Of a stretch of 64,000 bases of DNA, positions 51,359-59,403 are shown in pieces (position 1 is the first letter of the stretch; each line of letters opens with the position of its first letter). The stretch spans positions 33,684 through 97,683 of the forward strand of contig DGWH01000091.1 of the NCBI GenBank assembly GCA_002395225.1. Direction: 5' to 3'. The translations under genes and the position numbers were made by a program. Under the pieces are notes generated by a model. It made no database searches. It saw only the letters and a list, made by a program, of their open reading frames with translations, and was not told where the DNA came from. Source of the stretch: Christensenella sp. UBA4263. GTDB taxonomy: Bacteria > Bacillota > Clostridia > Christensenellales > Aristaeellaceae.

Positions 51359-53899
51359 GTGAAGTTTTATTTTGCGGGCGGCGCCATGGAAGTTGGCGGC
51401 AGCTGTGTCTATGTGAGAATCGGCGACAGGGGAATCCTGTTTGATTCCGGAATCCGGCAGGGCAGCGGCCGTGACCCGCTGCCGGATTTCAGAAACATAC
51501 AGGTGATGGGCGGCATCGATGCGATTCTGGTCAGTCATGCGCACATGGACCATACAGGGTCTCTGCCGGTCATCTCAAAGGCATTTCCGAATGCACCGAT
51601 TTACATGACGCCCATGACTGAAATGCTCACCCGGATCCTCCTGGCGGACAGCCTTAAAATCATGGACCGGCGGGAGGATGAGATTCCGTACTACAACGCG
51701 GATGATGTATCCGAGATGCTGGCCAGAATTGTCCCGGTTCATTACATGGTGCCGTTTAAAGTGCTGGAGGAGATGCAGATGACCCTGTATCCGGCGGGAC
51801 ATATCGCCGGTGCGGCATGCATCAACCTGGAAACGCCGGAGGGAACCATCCTTTATACCGGGGATGTATCGGTTCAGCTGCAGCGCAGCATTGAAGGACT
51901 CCGGATTCCCAAACTCCGGCCGGATGTGATGATCATGGAGTCGACATACGGAAACCGGCTGCACGCCAACCGGCAGGCGGAGGAAATCCGGCTGATCCAT
52001 ATGCTGGGGGACTTTATTCAGGAGGGAAAGAAAACCCTGATTCCGGCGTTTGCACTGGGGCGCTCCCAGGAAGTTCTGCTGATCCTCCGCTCCGCCATGC
52101 AGAAAAAAGAGCTGCCGAAAGTACCGGTCTATGTGGATGGAATGGTGCGGGACATCAACCGGGCCTATAAACAGTTTCCCACTTATCTGCATGCCAGTCT
52201 GGCCAGACGGATTATGCATGGAAATGAACCGTTCTATTCGGATGAGATCGTGGCAGTCGACCGTCTGCAGGACAGAAATGAACTTCTGTCGGCAAAGGGG
52301 CCGGCAATCTTTGTTTCCTCCTCCGGCATGCTGACCGGTGGTCCCAGCATGCTGTATGCCCGTTCACTGGCCCAGCGGGAGGACGCGGCCATTGTCATTA
52401 CCGGCTATCAGGATGAGGAATCACCGGGCCGAATGCTCCTCAATCTGCTGGAACAGCAGGAAGGGGAGGAAAAGCGGCTGACCCTGGACGGGGTGACGGT
52501 GCCGGTCAAATGCCGGGTTGAACAGGTGGGTCTCTCCGCACACGCGGACAAGACCGAGCTGATGGGCATTGTCGAAAAGACGAGTCCGCGGAATCTGTTC
52601 CTTGTCCACGGTGATCAGGAGGCGATTGATTCTCTCGGGGAAGAGTTCTCAAAGGACTATGGCCGAAGGGTCTTCGAGCCCGTCGCCGGGGAGGTCGTCG
52701 ATGTTGAAATCCGCGTCAGGCGCAAGCAGAAAGAAACACTTCCGGAGTTTACCCTGAATCAGAGGGAAATGCCGGAACCGGACGGTCTGCGGAAACTCCG
52801 GGAAGAGGTTCTGGCCCGCTATCCCATGCGTTCCTTCACCATTGAGGATTATTACTATATCTGGTTTGGCGTAAGGGTCCTGGATGAGACGGAAAGAGAG
52901 GAATCGCAGCGGATACAGATGCTCCAGGATATCATGCTTGACAGCGAGTTTTTCATCCGCGATGCCAAACGCATGTTCCTGATCCGCCCGACCAATGAAG
53001 CGGAGATGCGGGAATGGCAGAAAAAAGGGGAAAGCAATGCGCAGGATGTGGAGCGGGTGCTCCGGGAAATCCTGCAGGATGTGGAAATTCGCAAATTCAG
53101 CTTCTTCGTGGAGGAAAAGCGTGCCGAACTGACCGTGGATTTTCCGGATGCTTTTGATGCGGAGAAACGCAGCCTCTGCGAGGAGCAGCTCATCGAGCGG
53201 ACCGGATGGCGCTTTACCCTCCGGAACACGATGAATCATCAGGCGACGTACAATTTCCTTTCTGAACTGTTCCCGGAAGGCATCCTGAAATATTCCTATT
53301 ACACCGAGAAACGCGCATACCGGGTCTATGTGCCGGGCAATGTCTCTCCGGACGATTCGAGAGCCGCCCTGTTCAGGGAAAAAACCGGATGGCATCTGCT
53401 CATAAACGACGCGGTTCAGGAAATACATGCGGATCTGGCGGCCGGAACAACATCAGAGGCGGCGGAAGGGGAATACCTGCCCGAAAAAGGAACAAAGCAG
53501 GTTGAGCAGAACCTGGCGGCCCGGCTTGTTTCCCTTCAGTTTGAAGGAAATCCGATCGCCCCTTACAAAACGAGCTTTCGGAATGACCAGCGGGGACGTT
53601 ACATGGAGCTTTCCTTTCTCTCGCCGGCGCTGGGCAAAAGAGCGGAGGAGGACATTCGGTCCATTTGCCGTCAGACCGGATACCGGATCCGGATTGCACC
53701 AAACGTCAACCAGAACATGATTTTTGCCATGGCCCAGCGAATGTGCAGTGCATCCGGCCTTCGTCTTCTGAAAAACCCGTCCTATCAGCAGGCACGCAAT
53801 GCGGTACTGATCAGCATCGCGGAGCCCGAAATCCCGGATTCTCTGAAAGAGGAATTCCTGAAACAGACAGGGGTACAGCTGGAAAAGACCCAGAAATAA
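51359..53899 (+). CDS. Beta-CASP metallo-beta-lactamase ribonuclease-like protein with long C-terminal extension
   Basis: The 846-residue protein begins with a metallo-beta-lactamase fold: SHAHMDHTG (His60, His62, Asp64, His65), GHIAGAA, YTGD and a beta-CASP insertion with MESTYGNR, FALGRSQE and SSSGMLTGG, ending LSAHADK and LVHGD. This is the CPSF73/RNase J-related RNA-processing class, closest to CPSF-like bacterial members. Residues after about 450 form a 390-residue extension with no family I know. The GTG at 51359 follows GGAGGG by 5 nt and begins at the canonical family start. It probably processes or decays RNA; the extension may bind substrate. Confidence 0.88.
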   Translation: MKFYFAGGAMEVGGSCVYVRIGDRGILFDSGIRQGSGRDPLPDFRNIQVMGGIDAILVSHAHMDHTGSLPVISKAFPNAPIYMTPMTEMLTRILLADSLKIMDRREDEIPYYNADDVSEMLARIVPVHYMVPFKVLEEMQMTLYPAGHIAGAACINLETPEGTILYTGDVSVQLQRSIEGLRIPKLRPDVMIMESTYGNRLHANRQAEEIRLIHMLGDFIQEGKKTLIPAFALGRSQEVLLILRSAMQKKELPKVPVYVDGMVRDINRAYKQFPTYLHASLARRIMHGNEPFYSDEIVAVDRLQDRNELLSAKGPAIFVSSSGMLTGGPSMLYARSLAQREDAAIVITGYQDEESPGRMLLNLLEQQEGEEKRLTLDGVTVPVKCRVEQVGLSAHADKTELMGIVEKTSPRNLFLVHGDQEAIDSLGEEFSKDYGRRVFEPVAGEVVDVEIRVRRKQKETLPEFTLNQREMPEPDGLRKLREEVLARYPMRSFTIEDYYYIWFGVRVLDETEREESQRIQMLQDIMLDSEFFIRDAKRMFLIRPTNEAEMREWQKKGESNAQDVERVLREILQDVEIRKFSFFVEEKRAELTVDFPDAFDAEKRSLCEEQLIERTGWRFTLRNTMNHQATYNFLSELFPEGILKYSYYTEKRAYRVYVPGNVSPDDSRAALFREKTGWHLLINDAVQEIHADLAAGTTSEAAEGEYLPEKGTKQVEQNLAARLVSLQFEGNPIAPYKTSFRNDQRGRYMELSFLSPALGKRAEEDIRSICRQTGYRIRIAPNVNQNMIFAMAQRMCSASGLRLLKNPSYQQARNAVLISIAEPEIPDSLKEEFLKQTGVQLEKTQK

Positions 53900-54009
53900 A
53901 TATCCCATTTCATCGGAAAAAAGCGCCGGCGTCTCCGTACATGCAGAAATGCATTTACTTGCGCGCCGGACTTTTTCGTTTTTCCCCATTTCCGAAAGAG
54001 GTGAGTCGT

Positions 54010-54411
54010 ATGGCAACCGTAAAACACTATGATCCGCGGGTTAACACCACATACGTGTATGACTCAAAAAAAGTCTATGACAAAACAACCAACAAAACAA
54101 AGCTGGTTCGCAAATTGATTGGCAAAATCGATCCGGATACCGGTGAAATTGTGCCAACGGGGCGCGTGGGGCGGCCGGTGAAAAAACAGACGGCAAATGG
54201 TTCAGCAGATGGTATTCCCTCCGAGGAAACGATTGATTACATAGCCCAATTCGAAGCGTATCGAAAAGACAGGGAAATTCAGAACCAGCGAATTGAACGC
54301 CTGGAACGCGAGCTCCAGGAACTAAAGGCAGATTATATGAAGTGCATGCATGACCTGCGTCAAATTGCTTCTATCAGTGCCGGATATCTGGTTCAGAATC
54401 AGGAGCCCTGA
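54010..54411 (+). CDS. Orphan protein resembling the N-terminus of IS1634-type transposases
   Basis: A 133-residue protein. Its first 50 residues (VNTTYVYDSKKVYDKTTNK, then KLIGKIDPDTGEIVPTGRVGRP) match the N-terminal region I know from clostridial IS1634/IS4-like transposases. The rest is a coiled coil (about residues 82-117) with no catalytic domain. GAGGTG precedes the ATG and a perfect terminator follows, so it looks like a free-standing expressed gene rather than random debris. It may be a domesticated DNA-binding protein or a regulator of the element. Confidence 0.72.
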   Translation: MATVKHYDPRVNTTYVYDSKKVYDKTTNKTKLVRKLIGKIDPDTGEIVPTGRVGRPVKKQTANGSADGIPSEETIDYIAQFEAYRKDREIQNQRIERLERELQELKADYMKCMHDLRQIASISAGYLVQNQEP

Positions 54412-54422
54412 CCGGGATGCTT

Positions 54423-54460
54423 AAGAAGAGCCGACATCATGGATGTCGGCTCTTCTTCTA
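54423..54460 (+). terminator. Strong terminator after the transposase-like orphan
   Basis: A 16-bp perfect stem (54423-54438 with 54442-54457) with a 3-nt loop; T-rich bases follow (CTATTTCC). Confidence 0.85.
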
Positions 54461-54554
54461 TTTCCAATGGCGTTGGAATGCTGCTTATAGTGAATCATTT
54501 GAAGACGGGCTGTGATGGAGTCCGTTTCCGGATGCCGATTCGTTCAGAAACAGA

Positions 54555-54911
54555 TCACGGACTGAGCATTCCCTGAAATGCGTTAAAGGACGCTTCACTC
54601 ATCTCCCAGCTGAAGGAGACGGCGTCCTTCAGTGCTGTCTCAGGATCAACACCGGCCTCTGTCAGTTTCTGCTGGAAAAAGCAGATCCGCTGGCTGAGCA
54701 AAAGAACGCGTTCCTCTCCCTCCGGGGTAAACAGAAGATTCCCGTCGGGTTCAACCTCGATCAGGTTCTGTTCCCGCATTTGCCGGATGGCAGAACTGAC
54801 CGTGGGTTTGGAAAAGCCCAGGTAATGGACCAGGTCAATGGCCCGCACGCAGTGATATTGTCCTTTCAGAATCTGAACGGTGTACAGGTAACGATCCAGC
54901 GTCTTTGTCAT
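54555..54911 (-). CDS. DtxR/MntR-like winged-helix regulator lacking metal ligands
   Basis: A 118-residue regulator with the DtxR-family winged helix (RAIDLVHYLGFSKPTVSSAI, then RQMREQNLIEV and LLFTPEGEE) and a short dimerisation domain. Aligning by eye to Bacillus MntR, every usual metal ligand is replaced: Asp8 by Arg, Glu11 by Tyr, His77 by Ile, Glu99 by Val, Glu102 by Ser and His103 by Trp. It may sense something else or work with a partner. It is cotranscribed with an AraC-type gene, overlapping by 4 bp, opposite the FTR1 iron gene. The ATG at 54911 fits the family start. Confidence 0.82.
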   Translation of the reverse strand: MTKTLDRYLYTVQILKGQYHCVRAIDLVHYLGFSKPTVSSAIRQMREQNLIEVEPDGNLLFTPEGEERVLLLSQRICFFQQKLTEAGVDPETALKDAVSFSWEMSEASFNAFQGMLSP

Positions 54912-55273
54912 TTGTCTGTCCTTTCCGGATCGCTCATGTGCTGCTTTCTGTATTCGCTGGGGGTGCATCCGACGATTTTCCTGAAAATGTGAGAAAAGTG
55001 GGAAGAGGAAACAAAACCGGCAGATTCACCTGCCTGAGAAATACTCAGCCGGGGATCACAAAGCAGTTCCTTGGCTTTTTCGCAGCGCATCAGATGATGA
55101 TAGGTGAGGGGCGTCATCCCGGTCTGCTGCCTGAACGTGCGCAGCAGGTAGCTGCCGTTCATATAGAGTGCACCTGCCATTTCCTGCAGGGAAAAGTGTT
55201 CCGTATAGTGCGCTTCAATATACGCCTGGACCGTTTTGGATAACGCATTGCCGCTGTCCTGTTTCTCTTTCAA
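54908..55273 (-). CDS. Minimal AraC-family DNA-binding protein
   Basis: A 121-residue protein that consists almost only of the two AraC helix-turn-helix motifs (SLQEMAGALYMNGSYLLRTF and ISQAGESAGFVSSSHFSHIF) plus PSEYRKQ. The usual N-terminal sensor domain is absent. The start is a TTG at 55273 after GAGGAAG. It is the first gene of the regulator operon, so both proteins may control the divergent iron genes, perhaps together. Confidence 0.87.
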   Translation of the reverse strand: MKEKQDSGNALSKTVQAYIEAHYTEHFSLQEMAGALYMNGSYLLRTFRQQTGMTPLTYHHLMRCEKAKELLCDPRLSISQAGESAGFVSSSHFSHIFRKIVGCTPSEYRKQHMSDPERTDK

Positions 55274-55310
55274 AATGGATCTTCCTCTCTGTCACATGAA
55301 TGCCTTTTTA

Positions 55311-55351
55311 TTAGATAAGGCTAACTATGTATATATATTAGCATCATATAA
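55311..55351. promoter_or_regulatory. DtxR-type operator pair next to the regulator operon
   Basis: TTAG-ATAAGG-CTAA (55311-55324) is a perfect half-site palindrome with a 6-bp centre. A second, imperfect site (TTAG-CATCAT-ATAA, 55338-55351) lies 13 bp away. The pattern resembles operators of DtxR-family iron regulators. Confidence 0.6.
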
Positions 55352-55394
55352 CAAGTTTGTCACAGGCTTTTAAAAATTAGTCAATAACAGGCAA

Positions 55395-55408
55395 TTAGAT
55401 AAGGCAAA
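55395..55408. promoter_or_regulatory. Third DtxR-type operator-like site
   Basis: TTAG-ATAAGG-CAAA repeats the first operator with one arm base changed, including the same ATAAGG centre. Confidence 0.5.
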
Positions 55409-55447
55409 CAAGTCAATATCAGGATAGCAGGCTCATACGAATTGTGC

Positions 55448-55478
55448 TATGATTGCACCCGCGTTAGGAAACTCTAAC
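55448..55478 (+). promoter_or_regulatory. Probable FTR1 -10 box and overlapping operator
   Basis: TATGAT (55448-55453) is a possible -10 box, with no good -35. GTTAG-GAAACT-CTAAC (55463-55478) is a perfect 5-bp-arm palindrome located at the expected start of transcription, about 50 bp before the FTR1 ATG. This is where a repressor would block. Confidence 0.55.
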
Positions 55479-55528
55479 TCTGTTGTCAGATTTTTCGGAG
55501 CAGAAAAGAGAAGGAAGGAATGTTCTTT

Positions 55529-57298
55529 ATGAAAAAAAAGAGGCTCACTGCACTCCTGCTGTGCAGCCTGATGCTGCTCTTTGCCGCGGCTTTTGCAGAG
55601 AGCGGTACAAATACCCGCTGGGCAGATGCATCGGATGAGATCGACAAGTATCTGGATGCGGCGTTTGAGTCCTATCTGGACGGAGATGCAAAAGCGGCTT
55701 ATGACAATGTCAGCAATGCCTATTTCCGTGTATATGAAACCACCGGATTTGAACGGCAGACCATGAGCTATGTTTCCGGCAACCGCAAGAATGCCGTTGA
55801 AATGCAGTTTTCTGCCTGCAAATCCGCCGTTAAAAAAGAAAATACGGATCAGGAAACCATCGTTTCCGTTCGCAGCGCACTGGACAAGCTGAAACGGATG
55901 ATCCGTGAGGACGGCAACAAACTGGCCGAGATACAGGGAGGCGTTCAGAGCGAGACGAAGTTCTATAAACGGGGAGAACTCGTCAGCACGGATCCTTATC
56001 CGGAATACTCGGCGGATCCCAATGCGGAAAAGAAATACGCTGACTGGACCGAGGCCGCCACACTGGTAAAGGAACTTCTGGATACGGCCTATATGGGCTA
56101 CCTGGACAAGGACTTTACCGCAGCCTCGGACAATCTGGAAACGGCTTTCTATTCCGTTTATGAGGAATCCGGCCTCAGCCACCAGATTTATACGGACGTC
56201 GGTCTCAAGGACCGCCGGAAAATGGACGGGTATTTTACCAGTCTGCAGAGCCTGGTCAGTTCGGCAGAGGAGAAGTATCAGAAAAACAAGTATCGGACCA
56301 CCACAGACGGCGCAAAAAACCTGATCCTCAAATATGCCAAGGAGATGGATGAAAAGGAAGCGGCTGAAAAGGCGGCGAAGGCGGCTGAATCAGCCCAGAC
56401 CGCTGCTGAAACGCAGACGGAGGAAAAGCCTGCCGATCCGAGACTCCTGACCTTCCTGGGTGCCTTTGGCATCATCGTCCGCGAAGGACTTGAGGCCATT
56501 CTGGTCATCGCGGCAATCATCGCGTACCTGACCAAGAGCGGAAACAGCAACAGTCTTAAAAACGTCTATCTCGGTGCCGCGGGCGGCATTGTTGCCAGCT
56601 TTATTGCGGCAGGTGTCCTTGCCTGGGCAAAGAGTGCATTTGTGAGCGCGGGCATGGCGCAGGAGATCATTGAGGGAATCACGGCACTGATTGCCACCTG
56701 TGTCCTGTTCTATGTCAGCAACTGGATGATCTCCAAGGCCGAGGCCGCTTCCTGGAGCCGTTACATTGACGGCAAGGTGCAGTCCTCCCTGGAGCAGGGA
56801 AGTTCTTTCACGCTGGCCTTTACCGCATTCCTGTCCGTGTTCCGTGAGGGAGCAGAGGTCGTGCTGTTCTATCAGCCGATGCTCTCGGAAGGAAATCCTG
56901 GAATGGTCTGGGCGGGATTTGCTGTCGGATGTGTCCTGCTGGTATTTGTCTACCTGGCCATTACAAAGCTGTCCATCCGCCTGCCGATCAAGGTCTTCTT
57001 CACCGCCACCTCCATCCTGATGGCCGTGATGTGCGTCTCCTTCCTGGGCAGCGGCATCAAGGAACTGGCAGAAGGAAATGTCTTCGACCTGTCCCTGAGG
57101 GTGCCCGGTATTCCGGAAAATGATGTCATTCAGATTTTCGGCATCTACCCGTGGCTTGAGACCCTTGTCCCGCAGCTGATTCTTTCCATCATTCTTCTTG
57201 TGACTTTCATGATGGCGCATTATCGCGGCAAAATCGATCTGCTGAAAGCGCAGTTCAGAGAGAAACTGGAAGGACAGAAAGGAAAGAAAACCAAATAA
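55529..57298 (+). CDS. FTR1-family iron permease with tandem extracytoplasmic repeats
   Basis: A 589-residue iron permease. The signal-like N-terminus is followed by two related 65-residue helical units (about 37-100 and 176-245; both contain YLD...A..N...AF..VYE..G), a coiled-coil linker and a seven-segment FTR1 domain. The iron motifs REGLE (about 318-322) and REGAE (about 439-443) are intact. FTR1 proteins move Fe(III) through the membrane after oxidation of Fe(II) or with partner proteins such as P19. The ATG at 55529 is 9 nt after GGAAGGA; the one at 55520 is too close. It starts the iron operon. Confidence 0.93.
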   Translation: MKKKRLTALLLCSLMLLFAAAFAESGTNTRWADASDEIDKYLDAAFESYLDGDAKAAYDNVSNAYFRVYETTGFERQTMSYVSGNRKNAVEMQFSACKSAVKKENTDQETIVSVRSALDKLKRMIREDGNKLAEIQGGVQSETKFYKRGELVSTDPYPEYSADPNAEKKYADWTEAATLVKELLDTAYMGYLDKDFTAASDNLETAFYSVYEESGLSHQIYTDVGLKDRRKMDGYFTSLQSLVSSAEEKYQKNKYRTTTDGAKNLILKYAKEMDEKEAAEKAAKAAESAQTAAETQTEEKPADPRLLTFLGAFGIIVREGLEAILVIAAIIAYLTKSGNSNSLKNVYLGAAGGIVASFIAAGVLAWAKSAFVSAGMAQEIIEGITALIATCVLFYVSNWMISKAEAASWSRYIDGKVQSSLEQGSSFTLAFTAFLSVFREGAEVVLFYQPMLSEGNPGMVWAGFAVGCVLLVFVYLAITKLSIRLPIKVFFTATSILMAVMCVSFLGSGIKELAEGNVFDLSLRVPGIPENDVIQIFGIYPWLETLVPQLILSIILLVTFMMAHYRGKIDLLKAQFREKLEGQKGKKTK

Positions 57299-57306
57299 GA
57301 TACCCC

Positions 57307-57332
57307 CGCGAGGCTGCCCCGCGCAGCCCGCG
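57307..57332 (+). promoter_or_regulatory. Intercistronic hairpin between FTR1 and P19 genes
   Basis: CGCG-(A bulge)-GGCTGC (57307-57317) pairs with GCAGCC-CGCG (57323-57332), loop CCCGC. No T-run follows. It may act as a processing or stability element. Confidence 0.65.
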
Positions 57333-57370
57333 ATGGATATAACTGATTAAACAATTAGGAGGATTTTACC

Positions 57371-57922
57371 ATGAAAAAATTTCTTGCCCTGCTGATGGCA
57401 GCGATGATGTTGATGGGTCTCTGCGTCCTCGGCCTTGCCGAAGAGGAAGCAGGATTTGATGAGTATGAACTGGGCGTTGAAGGCGAACAGGAAGTCGGCT
57501 TCATGACCATGTCCATGGTTTATTTCCAGCCCGTTGATATGGCTCCGGCCGAGAATGCCACCCCGAAGGAAGGCTCCGACCTGCACATCGAAGTGGACCT
57601 CACCGCCAACACCAACCCCTATGGCTTCCCGGTAGATGGCTGGGTTCCCTATCTGAGCATTGACTTTGTCATCAAGGACCTGCAGGGAAAGGAAGTTTAT
57701 TCCGGTTCCATGATGCCTATGGCAGCCAGCGATGGCCCGCACTACGGCAACAACATTCCGCTGGCCGAGGGTGAGTATACCGTTACCCTGACCATCAAGA
57801 GCCCTGCCGAGAACGGCTATCTGCTCCATGTCGATTCCGAGACCGGTGTTGAGGCCAAGGAATTCTGGACCGAGCCGCTGACGGCCACCTGGACCGGCTG
57901 GAAGTTCGTCAAGGAATGGTAA
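57371..57922 (+). CDS. P19/Tp34-type iron transport protein
   Basis: A 183-residue exported protein with a signal peptide ending LGLAEEE. The fold region has the P19/Tp34 (Fe_transport) pattern: SDLHIEVDLTANTNPYGFP, a WVPYLSIDF strand and MMPMAASDGPHYGNNIP with Met and His residues likely to bind metal. In Campylobacter, P19 binds copper and iron and partners FTR1-like Cj1658. It has no lipobox; how it stays at the surface is unclear. AATTAGGAGG precedes the ATG. It is flanked by hairpins, suggesting its mRNA is more abundant than its neighbours'. Confidence 0.92.
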   Translation: MKKFLALLMAAMMLMGLCVLGLAEEEAGFDEYELGVEGEQEVGFMTMSMVYFQPVDMAPAENATPKEGSDLHIEVDLTANTNPYGFPVDGWVPYLSIDFVIKDLQGKEVYSGSMMPMAASDGPHYGNNIPLAEGEYTVTLTIKSPAENGYLLHVDSETGVEAKEFWTEPLTATWTGWKFVKEW

Positions 57923-57952
57923 TCTGATTCCGGCTCCTTAAAAATAGCTTAT

Positions 57953-57991
57953 ATGCTGGCGTATTCTCCGCGGGGGAGAGTACGCCAGCAT
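57953..57991 (+). promoter_or_regulatory. Strong hairpin after the P19 gene
   Basis: Arms 57953-57969 and 57975-57991 form a 17-bp stem with one G-T pair and a 5-nt loop. The sequence after it is TGTGCGCG, not T-rich, so it is likely a partial terminator or mRNA-protecting element within the operon. Confidence 0.7.
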
Positions 57992-58030
57992 TGTGCGCGT
58001 TTAGAAAAATGATCATTCGGGGGTATTTCC

Positions 58031-59392
58031 GTGTTCAAATATCTGTGGATGGTGACGCAGGATCTGTTCCTGACCGTTACCTTTATTACCCTCCTGCAGG
58101 CTCTGCTGGTCCGCGTATCCGGGAAACCGGGAAAAACCATCAGCCGGATCGGCCTGTGTGCCGGGGTGATTGCCTCGGTCATTATGGCTGCAGTGAAATT
58201 CAATACCCGGCTTATTATTTCCAGTCACTGGAATCACTATCTCTATGCGGTCATCCTTCTCCTGACGGCACTCCTGTTCCTGTTTACCGCGCTGTTTGCC
58301 CGCAGGGAGGGAGAGAATGTGCCGGATGGTCTGCCGTTCACGACAGACCAGATGAAGCGCCGGGCGACAGGCAGCGGAAGCGGGACAGGCATCCGGGCCC
58401 TGCCTCTTTGCATCGTAGCCGCCCTTCTCTCTGCCGTACTGGTGTTTTATTCTCTGCCGGGTGTTCTGCTGTATCCCTTCAGCTTCAATACCATGGGCCA
58501 GGGATATTTCTCCTCGTATTACCTGGTGCGTATGGCCGGATGGCTGGGGGCCTTCCTCCTGCTCCTTGTCTATTCGCGTCTTCTTTCACGCTGCGCACTG
58601 TATATCAGGCCCTACGGAGCCGTTCCGGTGATGCTGAATACCGGGATTCTTTCCTTTGCCGTTTACTGCTTCGGACGGTATTTCGTTCCCTGGGTAAACC
58701 GCGCCAAGTGGCTGAAATGGCCCTTCCGGTATAACGAGCAGGCTCACGGATGGATCGGCGCACTGATGATGTTTACCGCCAACCATTCCATGCTGTTCAT
58801 CTATATTCCCATGGCAATCGTGGCTGTTCTGGCCATCCTGCTGTTCCGCCAGGGAACCATCATCCGTGAACCGTACGAGAACCCGGCACAGCTGCGGAAG
58901 CTGAAAGCCCGGAACCGGCACTGGCGCCGGGTTGCCATTGGCATCCTGATCTGTCTTGCTCTGTGTCTTCTTATCCTGACCGTGGTCAAGACCAGTGACA
59001 CACAGCAGGTGGAACTGTCCGCACCAGAGGCCTTTACCGTGGATGAGGCGGCAGGGGTTATTCTTGTCCCCATGGAAAACGTCAATGACGGGCATCTGCA
59101 CCGGTTTGAATACAAAACCGACAAGAACATCCATGTCCGCTGGATCGTGGTCAAGAAACCCAATTCCGCGGTATTCGGCGTCGGCCTGGATGCCTGTGAG
59201 GTCTGCGGAAATGCTGGATACTTTGAGCGCAACGGCCAGATTATCTGCAAACGCTGTGATGTTGTCATGAACATCAATACCATCGGCTTCAAGGGCGGAT
59301 GCAATCCGATTCCGCTTGCCTATGAGCTGAAAGACGGCCAGCTGGCCTTTAAGCTGAGCGATATCATCGCCGGAGAAAAAGAATTCAGATAA
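58031..59392 (+). CDS. DUF2318 (Fe-S-type) membrane protein of the iron locus
   Basis: A 453-residue protein with about seven membrane segments and a C-terminal DUF2318 domain. That domain has a Cys cluster, DACEVCGNAGYF, then ICKRCDVVMN and KGGCNPIP, likely to bind an Fe-S cluster or metal. The same domain occurs in the p19 iron locus of Campylobacter (Cj1660) and is thought to help redox handling of iron. The start is a GTG at 58031 after GGGGG. It is 11 bp from the first permease gene. Confidence 0.9.
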   Translation: MFKYLWMVTQDLFLTVTFITLLQALLVRVSGKPGKTISRIGLCAGVIASVIMAAVKFNTRLIISSHWNHYLYAVILLLTALLFLFTALFARREGENVPDGLPFTTDQMKRRATGSGSGTGIRALPLCIVAALLSAVLVFYSLPGVLLYPFSFNTMGQGYFSSYYLVRMAGWLGAFLLLLVYSRLLSRCALYIRPYGAVPVMLNTGILSFAVYCFGRYFVPWVNRAKWLKWPFRYNEQAHGWIGALMMFTANHSMLFIYIPMAIVAVLAILLFRQGTIIREPYENPAQLRKLKARNRHWRRVAIGILICLALCLLILTVVKTSDTQQVELSAPEAFTVDEAAGVILVPMENVNDGHLHRFEYKTDKNIHVRWIVVKKPNSAVFGVGLDACEVCGNAGYFERNGQIICKRCDVVMNINTIGFKGGCNPIPLAYELKDGQLAFKLSDIIAGEKEFR

Positions 59393-59403
59393 GGAGGGCA
59401 CCC

